A stretch of DNA of 62,367 bases, taken from assembly GCF_029589495.1 (NCBI RefSeq), contig NZ_JAAIVF010000009.1, positions 1 to 62,367 on the forward strand, given 5' to 3'. The notes beneath the pieces are model-generated. The model was not told the DNA's origin. It searched no databases and saw nothing but the letters and a program-made list of their open reading frames with translations. This document shows positions 26,048-36,508 of this stretch, one piece after another. How positions within the stretch are numbered: position 1 is the first letter of the stretch; each line of letters opens with the position of its first letter. Made by a program: the position numbers and the translations under genes. The DNA comes from Speluncibacter jeojiensis (GTDB lineage: Bacteria > Actinomycetota > Actinomycetes > Mycobacteriales > Mycobacteriaceae).

Positions 26048-27896
26048 CGCGGCGTCCGCGTCCAGCCGCTGGCGTCCGCGAACACCCCGGCGGCGACCGG
26101 CGCGTCCAGCGACACTCCCGCGACCGTCGGCCCCGAGGCCGCGACGGTGGTGTCCTGCAGGATCGGCAGCACCGCCGCCAGGTTCCACAGCGCCGGTTCG
26201 ACCGCCGGGAGCACCTCTCCGATCGGGCGCTGTCCCTGCAGCGCGGCGTCGATGTCCGGCTGCACCGCGGGATCGCACGCGCCGGACAGGTTGCTCGGCG
26301 GCATCAGACCGCTCGGCGGCGGCAGCGGCTCGCTCGGCGCGTCCGTGACCGTCGGTGTCGGCGCCCCTGTGGTCGGGGTGGGGGCGTTGGGGGTCGCGGT
26401 GGGCTGGGCCGTGGCGGTCACCAGGCCCGGCGGACGTGCCGCGTTGGCCGCGAAGCACCCGAACCGGGACTCCAGCGAGGTCGCCGGGTCCCCGCCGACC
26501 TGCGACCAGCCGACGATCGCGCCGACCGCGCCGGAGTTCAGTTGCAGGCCGTAGAGCTGCTCGGGATCGGTTGGGGCGACGGTCGCGTCGATGCCGGCAC
26601 CGCGCAGCATGTCGGCCGCGCTCGAGGCCACCGCACCGGCGGTGTCGTCGCCCGCCGGGACGCCGATGACCAGCTTCAGCGGCTTGCCGTCCTTGAGCAG
26701 CTTGCCGTCGACCTCGGTGTACCCGGACGTCGCGAGGTCGGCCAGGGCCTGCCCGTGAGAGATCGGCGGCGGTGCGGTCGGCGCGTAGCCCGGATCGGAG
26801 GGCGCCAGCGTCTGGGCCCGGTCCGGGGCGGATCCGCTGACGCTGCCGGCGCCGATGGTCGCCAGCCTGCCTGCGTCGAGCAGACCCATCAGCCCGCGGC
26901 GCACGTTGATGTCGTTGAGCGCCGGGGTGCGGGTGTTCAGCGTCAGCGACAGCAGCCGCGGCTGGAACTGCCGGATCGCGTGCACCCCGGGGATCGCGGC
27001 CAGTTGCTCCTCGGTGGCCTCGCCGCCGTGCACCTGCGCGACCTGCGCGTCATCGGTACGGAGCGAGTCGGCGACCTGAGCGGCGGTCCCGCCGCGGCGC
27101 AGCAGGATCTGGTCTGGGTCGACCCGTGAGCCCCAGAACCGGTCGTTGCGTTCGAGCAGGATCTCGTCGCGTCCGCGGTCCACCGACTTGATCTGGAACC
27201 GGGAGCCGGACACCGAGATCGTGTCCTTGAGCCCGGTGTTGAACCCGCCGGGCGAGTCCTTGACCAGGTGCGACGGCAGCAGGTCGGTGAACAGTTCCGG
27301 CCACGCCGGATACGGCTGCCGGAACACCACCGACACGGTCTTGCCGCCCTCGCCGGACGCCTTGACGTCGCTGATCTGGGCATAGCCGGCCGGATTGACC
27401 ACGCCGGGCTGGCTGATCATCTGCTGCCAGAGGTACCGGAAGTCCTCCACCGCGATCGGTGCGCCGTCGGACCACTGTGCGTCGGTGCGCAACTGGTAGG
27501 TGACGGTGAACGGGCTCTGCGAGGTCACCCCTGCGGACACCAGCACGGTGGGGTCCGGCTCCCAGCGCACCTGGCCCGGGTGGTCCGCGACCGCGACGGG
27601 CCGGAACGGGCTGGGCAGCACCAGCGAGGCCACCGCGGTGTTCGTCGGCGACAAATCCGCCAGCAGGTGCGGGTTGAATCCGCGGCCGACGCTGTCGATC
27701 GCCACCGTCACCGTCGTCTTGGTGCGGGTCGGCGTCGTCGTGACCGGGATGTCGGTGCTCTGGATCGGCGGCGGCGGGTTCGCCGTGCACGCGGCGAGCG
27801 CGAGCACGCCCGCCACAATCAGCCCGGCACGCAGCACCCGGGTGTCCCTACGACTCGCTCGAGTGCGGGCAGGACGCCCGGGTGCTGGGCGCGTCA

Positions 27897-27897
<1 letters not shown>
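26044..27897 (-). CDS. lpqW: LpqW-like lipoprotein (regulator of lipoarabinomannan synthesis)
   Basis: 617 aa. Basic N-terminus and lipobox LALAAC (acylated Cys about residue 33) mark a lipoprotein; the body is a periplasmic oligopeptide-binding-type (SBP_bac_5) fold with a Thr/Pro-rich insertion near residues 500-540. In mycobacteria and corynebacteria LpqW controls the branch between PIM and lipomannan/lipoarabinomannan by acting with the mannosyltransferase MptB. A GTG at 27897 overlaps the typA stop by one base (TAGTG), which fixes the start; the upstream frame is shadow. Order typA-lpqW-mshB matches M. tuberculosis Rv1165, Rv1166, Rv1170, and pimE lies nearby. Confidence 0.9.
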
Positions 27898-29792
<1,895 letters not shown>

Positions 29793-30036
29793 GCGGGGCG
29801 TTCTCCTGGTTGTGCTCGATGTGGTGTGCTCGAATGCGGCCGGCCTGGTGATAGACCGGATTCGATGGCCGCGCGAGCCGAACACGTCAAAACTCCGCCC
29901 CGCCTCACAGCCTTGACTAGACTACCCGCCCTTACGGCCTCTCGACTGCGGCAGGGCACGTTAACCTTGGCTGACCGGCGTCGGCGCACGCACGCGGCAC
30001 CCGCCGGACACCGACGAGCCGAGGGGAGCCGGGACC

Positions 30037-30264
30037 GTGGGCAAGCACAAGTCGGGCGGCAAGTCGGCCACCGCGAAGTCACGGGACAAGAAGGCACGCA
30101 AGGCCCGCAAGGTCGCGGGCCTGACCCCGAAGAAGAAGTGCTGCAAGTCCAGTCCCCGCTGCCTGCGCTGCCCGGTCGTCGTGCACCGGATGCAGAAGGC
30201 GGCCACGCACGATCCGAGCGACAAGAAGCTGGTCAAGGCCCTCAAGAAGGCGCGCGCCGCCTGA
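30037..30264 (+). CDS. Small Lys-rich protein with four-Cys cluster
   Basis: 75 aa, about one third Lys/Arg. A central KKKCCKSSPRCLRCPVVVHR segment has four Cys in a CC-x4-C-x2-C pattern suggesting zinc binding; the flanks are highly basic (KSATAKSRDKKARKARK, KKLVKALKKARAA), so RNA or ribosome binding is likely but unproven. GTG start with GAGGGGAG upstream. The protein is conserved in mycolata by my memory of the family, usually as a hypothetical. It is divergent from typA (a translation factor) and convergent with mutT2 (2-base gap). Confidence 0.7.
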   Translation: MGKHKSGGKSATAKSRDKKARKARKVAGLTPKKKCCKSSPRCLRCPVVVHRMQKAATHDPSDKKLVKALKKARAA

Positions 30265-30266
30265 GC

Positions 30267-30653
30267 TCACGCGAGCAGGGCCAGCAGGTCCGGCAGCCAG
30301 GCCCGGTCGTTGTCCACCAGCTCGGCCGCCAGCAGTCCGTCGGCGTCGACCCAGCGGATTGCCGTGTGCACCAACGGCACCGGCTCACCGGCGATCAGCT
30401 CGGCCCGGTACGCCCGCAGCACCTTGCCTCCCGGCAGCGGGACATCCACCCCGATCCGCGGCCCCACCTGCGCCTGCACCCGCAGTTCCTCGTGCAGTTC
30501 ACGGCGCAGCGCCTGCGCCGGCGTCTCCCCCGGCTCGACCTTGCCGCCCGGCAACTCCCACAGGCCGGCGAGTTCGGCCGGGTGCGACCGCCGGGCGAGC
30601 AGCAGCCTCCCGTCGCGCACCATCGCCGCGGCCACCACTTCCTGTCCCGTCAC
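30267..30653 (-). CDS. mutT2: Nudix hydrolase, MutT2-like
   Basis: 128 aa with a complete Nudix box: GGKVEPGET at about 37-45 continuing to RELHEEL (about 51-57). MutT2 of M. tuberculosis (Rv1160, 141 aa) hydrolyses 5-methyl-dCTP and 8-oxo-dGTP; the gene lies in the same order relative to pimE and the pterin dehydratase. Start ATG at 30653. Convergent with the small Lys-rich gene. Confidence 0.88.
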   Translation of the reverse strand: MTGQEVVAAAMVRDGRLLLARRSHPAELAGLWELPGGKVEPGETPAQALRRELHEELRVQAQVGPRIGVDVPLPGGKVLRAYRAELIAGEPVPLVHTAIRWVDADGLLAAELVDNDRAWLPDLLALLA

Positions 30654-30766
30654 GCGCCAGACGGTAGCGCCCGCCGCACGACGCTGTGACGCCCGCCGCC
30701 CACCGCCCTTTGACGCCCGCCGCCCACCCCCTGGTGGGGCCGCGCCGCCGGTGGAACGATCGAGGC

Positions 30767-31054
30767 ATGGCCAAGCTGTTGACGGACACCGAGATAGACG
30801 CGGAACTGGCGGACCTGCCGGAGTGGAACCGTGACGGTGACACCCTGGTCCGCATCATCAAGGCGGAGACATTTCCCGCCGCGATCGACCTGGTCGACCG
30901 GGTCGCCGTGGAGGCCGAGGCCCGGAATCATCACCCCGACATCGACATCCGCTGGCGCACGGTCACCTTCTCGCTCACCACCCACGCGATGGGCGGGATC
31001 TCACCGTTCGACGTCGGCCTGGCACACGCGATCGACCGCATCGCGCTCGGCTGA
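30767..31054 (+). CDS. 4a-hydroxytetrahydrobiopterin dehydratase (PCD/DCoH family)
   Basis: 95 aa. Family signature EARNHHPDIDIRW (about 50-62) with the three catalytic histidines in HH and the later TTHAMGG. Recycles oxidised pterin cofactor or takes part in related pterin or molybdopterin chemistry. M. tuberculosis Rv1159A is the neighbour of pimE in the same way. ATG at 30767. Its last 54 bases overlap the 3' end of pimE on the opposite strand. Confidence 0.88.
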   Translation: MAKLLTDTEIDAELADLPEWNRDGDTLVRIIKAETFPAAIDLVDRVAVEAEARNHHPDIDIRWRTVTFSLTTHAMGGISPFDVGLAHAIDRIALG

Positions 31055-32413
31055 CACCGCCTCGTGCTCGACTGGCACCGCCTCGTGCGGGGCGGGCGCC
31101 AGTGGCACCGGAGCGGAGGCGCCGACGTGGGTGTCGGACACCGCGCCGGACGGCAGCGCCCTGCCCCTCCGTCCCGCGTAGGCGACCCACGCCAGCAGCG
31201 CGAGCGCGCCGACCACGTTCACCGTGCCCAGCCACGCCAGCACCCAGTGCCGGGAGATCTCCCAGATGGTCGGCTGGAAGAAGCTGAGTACCCACGCGAC
31301 GCCCACCAGCATGGCCACCAGCCAGGCGCCGGCCAGGATCTTGGTACCCAGCAACTGCCGCATCGGACCGTGCAGCATCCAGATCAGCATCGGCACCACC
31401 CACACCCAGTGGTGGGTCCAGGAGATCGGTGAGGCCAGCAGGCCGAACAGCTGGACGATCACCAGGGTGCCGAGCCGGTCGTCCCTGCCGAGGGCGCGCC
31501 AGGCGAGCAGGCACAGCACCACCGTGACGGCCATGCCGCCGAGCCAGAGGGGACCGGAGCCGACGTCGTGGCCGACGATCCGGCTCAGCGCCCCACGCAT
31601 GGACTGGTTGATCACCGACCCGACCGGGCCGATCCGGTTCGGGTCGCCGAGCAGCTTGGTGAAGTACCGGTGCGCCTCGTGGCCCATCACCAGGTAGCTG
31701 ATGCCGATCGTCGCCAGGAACGCGACTCCGGAGAAGACCGCCTCCTTCCAGCGCCGGCGGGCCAGGAAGTACAGACCGGTCACCGCGGGCGTCAGTTTGA
31801 TCCCCGCCACGAACCCGACCAGTCCGCCGGCCAGCCACCAGCGGGTGCTGCGGACCGCCACCATCACGCCGAGCACCAGGAAGACGTTGACCTGCCCGTA
31901 GTCGAGCGTCGTGCGGACCGGTTCCAGCCACATGCCCAGCACGGTCCACAGCGCCGCCGCGGTACGCCAGCGCTGCTCCGCCGCGACCTGCTTGCCGAGC
32001 AGCAGCTCGAAGCTGATCCGGACGACCCCGTACAGCGCCGCCACGGTGAGGATCTGCCAGCACACCCCGACCAGCTCGAACGGCAGATAGTGCAGCGGGA
32101 AGAAGACGATGGCGGCGAACGGCGGATATGTGAACGGCAACGGGAAATCCGGCGTGTACCGCGAGAACGTGAAGTCGTAGAGGTGCCCCGACCGCAGCAC
32201 TGCCGAGCCGTCGACGTACACGTGCAGGTCGACGAGGTTGTGCCCGTTGGGGCCGAACAGCGTCCAGACCAGCCGGATCAGCATCGACAGCGCGAGCAGC
32301 CACAGCGCGTGGGCCTGCACCCAGCGCGCGACGCGGACCGGGACGGTCGGCGCCGCCGTCGAGCGGGACGGCGGCATCGCCCCTCGCGCATTCTCAGACA
32401 CGGCCTGGTGCAC
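31001..32413 (-). CDS. pimE: Polyprenol-phosphomannose-dependent alpha-1,2-mannosyltransferase, PimE-like
   Basis: 470 aa GT-C (GT87) integral membrane glycosyltransferase, about 10 hydrophobic segments. Catalytic loop NLVDLHVYVDGSAVLRSG (about 60-76) contains the essential Asp type seen at D58 of PimE; TYPPFAAIVF and the late SPISWTHHWVWVVP are family blocks. It adds the fifth mannose to phosphatidylinositol mannosides on the periplasmic side of the membrane. GTG at 32413 is used; an ATG at 32377 with GAGGGG close upstream is equally possible. Ends with an acidic/His tail. Confidence 0.88.
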   Translation of the reverse strand: MHQAVSENARGAMPPSRSTAAPTVPVRVARWVQAHALWLLALSMLIRLVWTLFGPNGHNLVDLHVYVDGSAVLRSGHLYDFTFSRYTPDFPLPFTYPPFAAIVFFPLHYLPFELVGVCWQILTVAALYGVVRISFELLLGKQVAAEQRWRTAAALWTVLGMWLEPVRTTLDYGQVNVFLVLGVMVAVRSTRWWLAGGLVGFVAGIKLTPAVTGLYFLARRRWKEAVFSGVAFLATIGISYLVMGHEAHRYFTKLLGDPNRIGPVGSVINQSMRGALSRIVGHDVGSGPLWLGGMAVTVVLCLLAWRALGRDDRLGTLVIVQLFGLLASPISWTHHWVWVVPMLIWMLHGPMRQLLGTKILAGAWLVAMLVGVAWVLSFFQPTIWEISRHWVLAWLGTVNVVGALALLAWVAYAGRRGRALPSGAVSDTHVGASAPVPLAPAPHEAVPVEHEAVSAERDAVDRVCQADVER

Positions 32414-32744
32414 TCCCGATCGGATTGGGTACCGGGACGCGCCCGAATTGCCTCGTAGACGATAGCGGGCGGGCGGATCCGGCGACCATCGGCGTCGGCG
32501 CCACCATCCCCGGCCACGCCCGGATCATCCGGTTCGTCCCGAATTCCACCAGTTCACTCCAGTAACAATTGCATCACTGTGCATATCGGCCACTTCGGCC
32601 ACGCACTAGGGTCGGCTGTGGACAGGCCTCGACGGCAGATGATGTCAGCAGGTTGGCGACAGGACGGGACGATCTAGTAGCTTGCAGGCCGTACGCCACC
32701 ATCAGCTTCACCGACAGAACCGACCGACAAGGATGGACACAACG
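32414..32744. other. Divergent intergenic region, pimE / secreted protein
   Basis: 331 bases with no supportable gene. It is less GC-rich than its flanks between 32540 and 32600. Promoters of both divergent genes must lie here; I cannot pick out convincing elements beyond a TAGTAG-like run near 32674-32680. Confidence 0.5.
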
Positions 32745-33536
32745 GTGCTCCGCATTCGAGGAACGAAAAGGACCGTCGCGGCTGTAGCGATCGCAAGTGC
32801 GGCCGCCCTCGTCGCCCCCGCTGTCGCGTCGGCCGATCAGCCGCACACGCCGCCCCCGGCCGCCCCCGCCGCGCCGAGCCCCGAGCAGCTCACCCTGCTG
32901 CAGGCCTTCGCGCCGGCGATCATCGGCGCCGCCGCCGACACCTCCGACCCGAGTGGGGCGCCGAACTCGCAGATCCTCGGCCAGGCGAAGAACCTGCTGG
33001 ACAACTCGAACCTGCCGAAGGACATCAAGGACAAGCTCGGCCAGGTCATCACGTTCCTCGACGGCAGCGGCGGCGGCGGGCCGAAGATCCCGCAGCCCAC
33101 CGACCCGCACGCGCCGGTGATCCAGCAGTTCCTGTTCCCGACCATCGGCAAGAACTGCATCGGCGGCACCTCGGACGCGGTCGGCACCGCGCTGATGACC
33201 GGCGGACCGCAGGCCGCGCCGAAGCCCGGCCCCGGACCGCACCAGGCCGGCTACGTCTTCACCGCGCTGGGCACCTCGGGCGCTCAACCCAACCCCGCGC
33301 AGCCACTGAACGTGTCCTGGGTCAACCTGGACACCCACGCGTCGGGAATCCAGGCGCTCACCAACGAGGCCGGGATCAACAAGGACGGCCCGACCACACT
33401 GTCCACCGTCGTCAACACCGGCTCCGGTCGCATCATCTCGACCGTCTACGGCTCGATCACCAGCAAGGGCACCGACGGCCAGGCGCCGGTCACCTGCTCG
33501 ATCCTGCCGACCGTCGGGATCGGCGTCGTCAAGTAG
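32745..33536 (+). CDS. Secreted protein, Rv1157c-like, family member A
   Basis: 263 aa. Signal peptide 1-28 (TVAAVAIASAAALVAPAVA, cleavage at ASA-DQ), a Pro/Ala-rich linker, a short helical part (QILGQAKNLLDNSNLPKDIK) and a C-terminal domain of about 115 residues beginning at NCIGGTSDAVGTAL. In this domain the pattern W-V-N-x-x-T-x-x-S-G and TGSGRIISTVYGSI with two Cys is shared with the proteins at 40986 and 59594. GTG at 32745 is preferred because AAGGA abuts the ATG at 32733 and is then at a proper distance. Position next to pimE matches Rv1157c/Rv1158c in M. tuberculosis. Extracytoplasmic role unknown. Confidence 0.85.
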   Translation: MLRIRGTKRTVAAVAIASAAALVAPAVASADQPHTPPPAAPAAPSPEQLTLLQAFAPAIIGAAADTSDPSGAPNSQILGQAKNLLDNSNLPKDIKDKLGQVITFLDGSGGGGPKIPQPTDPHAPVIQQFLFPTIGKNCIGGTSDAVGTALMTGGPQAAPKPGPGPHQAGYVFTALGTSGAQPNPAQPLNVSWVNLDTHASGIQALTNEAGINKDGPTTLSTVVNTGSGRIISTVYGSITSKGTDGQAPVTCSILPTVGIGVVK

Positions 33537-33558
33537 CGCCTGGTACCCCACCATCGTC

Positions 33559-33591
33559 AGCGGCTCCGCGGGATCTTCCCGCGGAGCCGCT
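33559..33591. terminator. Strong hairpin terminator
   Basis: 15-bp perfect stem (33559-33573 with 33577-33591) with a three-base loop and TTTCG after it. It lies between convergent stops at 33536 (+) and 33604 (-), so it can serve both. Confidence 0.85.
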
Positions 33592-33603
33592 TTCGTCGCG
33601 CGC

Positions 33604-34482
33604 TCAGCGTGCGGTCTCCCGTGACCGCGCGAATGCGGCGAGCTTGTCGGGATTGCGCACGATGTACACGCCCGACACCAGCGCGTCCGCCACCTCGACG
33701 AGCAGCACGCAATCCAGCCGGTCGCCCGAATAGATCGCGACCGCGGGCATCGCGTTGCAGGCCATGGGTTCCAGGCGCATCTGCGGCACCCCTATGCGCA
33801 CCAGACCGGACAGGTACCGGGCCACCCGCTCCCGGCCGACCACGGGCCGGCGCGCCGCGCTGACCTTGCCGCCGCCGTCCGAGATCTCGACGACGTCGGG
33901 GGCGAGCAGGTCCATCAGCGCCTGCACGTCGCCGCCGAGGGTCGCCGCGAGGAAGGCCTCCGCGACCTGTTGCGCCAGCACGGGATCCGGGTCGAAGCGC
34001 CGCCGACGCGCCTGGACGTGCTCCCGGGCGCGGTGCGCCACCTGCCGCGCCGACGCCTCGGTCCGGCCGACGCACCGGGCGATCTCCCGATACTCGAACC
34101 CGAACACCTCCCGGAGCACGAAGACCGCACGCTCGTCCGGGCCGAGGGTCTCGAGCACCAGCAGCATCGCCATCGAGATCGATTCGGCGAGAACGACATC
34201 GGAGGCCGCATCCGCGTCGACGCGGATCGGTTCGGGCAGCCAGCTGCCGACGTACTCCTCGCGGCGCCGCGCGCTCGACCTGAGCTGGTTCAGTGCCACG
34301 CGGGTGACGATCCGAGCCAGGTAGCTGCGCGGGTTCTCGACCTCGTCCGCCCGGACCGCGTTCCACCGAAGGTAGCTGTCCTGGACCGCGTCCTCCGCGT
34401 CGACGGCGCTGCCGAGGATCTCGTAGGCGATGGTGAACAGCATGGACCGGTACTCGGCGAACACCTCCGCCGGCCCGGTCAC
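33604..34482 (-). CDS. ECF41-family sigma factor with SnoaL-like C-terminus
   Basis: 292 aa. Sigma region 2 (about 8-75, YRSMLFTIAYEILGSAVDAEDAVQD), region 4 (about 105-165), then a NTF2/SnoaL-like domain. The signatures described for ECF41 are all visible: YVGSWLPEP, SDGGGKV and, near the end, RNPDKL. The C-terminal extension in this family acts as an in-cis regulator instead of an anti-sigma factor, and the partner gene encodes a carboxymuconolactone decarboxylase, oxidoreductase or epimerase. Here the partner is the flavin oxidoreductase, whose stop overlaps this start (ATGA at 34479-34482). Confidence 0.92.
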   Translation of the reverse strand: MTGPAEVFAEYRSMLFTIAYEILGSAVDAEDAVQDSYLRWNAVRADEVENPRSYLARIVTRVALNQLRSSARRREEYVGSWLPEPIRVDADAASDVVLAESISMAMLLVLETLGPDERAVFVLREVFGFEYREIARCVGRTEASARQVAHRAREHVQARRRRFDPDPVLAQQVAEAFLAATLGGDVQALMDLLAPDVVEISDGGGKVSAARRPVVGRERVARYLSGLVRIGVPQMRLEPMACNAMPAVAIYSGDRLDCVLLVEVADALVSGVYIVRNPDKLAAFARSRETAR

Positions 34483-35627
34483 GAAGGAACCCTTGCGCCG
34501 GTGTCGGTTTCGTCGAGTCCCGCCCGGGGCCCGCCGGCCCAGCGATAGTCACCGTCGCGGATGTACCGCAGCGTGCCGCGACAGATCTGCTCCTTGACGC
34601 TCGCACCCAGGCGGCCCCGCACGGCCCAGCGGCGCGCGCTGTCGTCGGCCCGCACGGTCTGCACGTACCCGCCGCGGCGGCCGAGGCTGATGCACTGCAG
34701 CACCATGCCTATCGACAGCGGTTCCGGCGCCCGCCCGTCGATCTGCGCGAGCACCGTGTCGGCTCCGGTCGCACCAAGCGGAATCGCCGCCTGACAGCTC
34801 ATACGCAGATGCGCCGCCACCCGCCGCGGCGGGGCGACCGCGTCGCCCACCCCGACGATGTCCGGTCGCTCCACGCACACCAACGATTCGTCCGTGCGCA
34901 GCCGGCCGGCCGCGTCCACCGGCAGTCCGCTCGTGCGCGCCAGGTCGGGCACCTCGAATGCCCCCGCCCAGACCGTGCAGGCGCTGGGCAGCGCGGTCCC
35001 GTCGTCGAGGTCGACCGAGTCGGACCCCACCCGTTCGGCCCGCACGCCGGTGCGGACCTCGACACCGAGTCGCTGCAGTCGCGCCGTGACCCGGCGCCGG
35101 CCCCGCTCGGGCAGCCCGCCGCCGATCGGCCCGGCCGACAGCAACCGCACGGCCAGGTGCGGGTGGGTTTCCGCGATCTCGGCCGCCGTCTCGACCCCGG
35201 TCAGGCCCGCGCCGACCACCGTGACAGGGTCACCGGCGTCCAGTTCCCGCAGGCGTCGTCGCAGCCGCTGCGCGCCGGCCAGGTCCCCGACCGTGTGCGC
35301 CTGCTCGCGGACCGCGGATCGACTGCCGACCGCGTACACCAGCCGGTCGAATCCCAGCTCGCCGCCGTCCGACAGCAGCACCGAGTTCCCGACGATCCGC
35401 GTGACCGCCGAGATGCGAAGTCCCACACGTGGATCCAGCACCGACGCCAATGGCGCCACCGCGTCACCGGTACCGGCCGCCAGCTGGTGCAGCCGGATCC
35501 GCTCGACGAACTCCGCGCGCGGGTTGACGACCGTCACCCGTACCCGGCCGTCGCCCTTCGACACCAGCCTGTTGGCAGCCATCACCCCGGCGTATCCCGC
35601 GCCGACCACCACCACATCCGTCACCAT
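34479..35627 (-). CDS. FAD/NAD(P)-dependent oxidoreductase, NDH-2-like (ECF41 partner)
   Basis: 382 aa. Two Rossmann motifs: GAGYAGVMAANRL (about 9-21) for FAD and VVGAGLTGVETAAEIAE (about 140-156) for NAD(P)H, a VGDAVAPP flavin block near 265, and a C-terminal region without the membrane-anchoring of classical NDH-2. Start ATG at 35627 has AGGGGTGG upstream. It precedes the sigma gene with ATGA overlap and is its COE-type oxidoreductase partner. Physiological substrate unknown. Confidence 0.88.
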   Translation of the reverse strand: MVTDVVVVGAGYAGVMAANRLVSKGDGRVRVTVVNPRAEFVERIRLHQLAAGTGDAVAPLASVLDPRVGLRISAVTRIVGNSVLLSDGGELGFDRLVYAVGSRSAVREQAHTVGDLAGAQRLRRRLRELDAGDPVTVVGAGLTGVETAAEIAETHPHLAVRLLSAGPIGGGLPERGRRRVTARLQRLGVEVRTGVRAERVGSDSVDLDDGTALPSACTVWAGAFEVPDLARTSGLPVDAAGRLRTDESLVCVERPDIVGVGDAVAPPRRVAAHLRMSCQAAIPLGATGADTVLAQIDGRAPEPLSIGMVLQCISLGRRGGYVQTVRADDSARRWAVRGRLGASVKEQICRGTLRYIRDGDYRWAGGPRAGLDETDTGARVPS

Positions 35628-35722
35628 CGTCGCCACCCCTTCCACGTGTCCATCGAAGTCGTCTGACGACCTCAAGACACCGCGACGGCCCGGGATGTGA
35701 CAGCACCGTGACGTGTTCTACG

Positions 35723-36211
35723 TCACGGCACCGGCGGCTCGTCCGGCCGTGGCCAGATGTTGCCCTCGAGCGCCTCGATCCCCGTGTTGAACTGCAACAG
35801 CCCGTCCCGCAGCCGATCGAGGTCGGCGCGGTTCCAGCCGTCGACCACGCGGGCGATGCCCGCCCGTGACGCCCGACGGTCGAGACGCAGCGCCGCCAGG
35901 CCCTCGTCGGTCGCACGGATCTTGCGGGCCAACCCACCATCGGGGTCGGGAACCCGGTCGACGAGCTTGTGCCGCACCAGCGCGCCGACCTGACGGTTGA
36001 CGGTGGAGATGTCCAACCGCAGGGCCGTCGCGAGCTCCTTGAGGCTCATCAGCCCCTCGAGTTCGAGCCGGCCGAGGATGACGTAGGCGGACCGGTCCAG
36101 ATGCTGGTCCTGCGAATGCATCCGGGCCCTGATGTAGTGCCGCGACAGCAGGGTCAGCTCGTACTCGATGCCCGCCACCAACTCGACCATCTCGTCGACG
36201 CTCTTCGTCAC
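35723..36211 (-). CDS. MarR-family transcriptional regulator
   Basis: 162 aa winged-helix regulator: LGRLELEGLMSLKELATALRLDISTVNRQVGALVRHKLVDR (about 46-86, with wing after it). GTG at 36211 with GGAG about nine bases upstream. It is divergent to an MFS efflux gene with a palindromic operator candidate between them, the standard layout for a drug-responsive repressor. Confidence 0.9.
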   Translation of the reverse strand: MTKSVDEMVELVAGIEYELTLLSRHYIRARMHSQDQHLDRSAYVILGRLELEGLMSLKELATALRLDISTVNRQVGALVRHKLVDRVPDPDGGLARKIRATDEGLAALRLDRRASRAGIARVVDGWNRADLDRLRDGLLQFNTGIEALEGNIWPRPDEPPVP

Positions 36212-36352
36212 CGTGCCGTCTCCGTCGTCATCGTCTCGTGCCTCGTCGTTGCCCGTACGGGTCTGCCATCATGCCCCGTCGCGCCTCGTCGGCGGTCGCT
36301 CGTCCCACCGAATCCGATTGTGCCCGACCCAGCTGTCGGCGAGCTGCTTACT

Positions 36353-36386
36353 TGTGCATCATGCACATGATATGTACGCTGCACAA
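36353..36386. promoter_or_regulatory. Probable MarR operator
   Basis: A perfect palindrome TGTGCAT-C-ATGCACA at 36353-36367, followed by TGCACAA at 36380-36386 that pairs with TTGTGCA at 36352-36358. It lies about 140 bases from both divergent genes, on the only AT-richer part of the spacer. Confidence 0.7.
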
Positions 36387-36508
36387 ACATGCTTGAGGGG
36401 GGGCAACAAAGTTCCGCGCCCGGCATCCGGCCGCCGTCGGCAGCCTTGCCGGCGGACGCGCGCCACTCCCCCGAGCCCCGTTCGTACCGCGCCGTACAGA
36501 GGAGTTCG

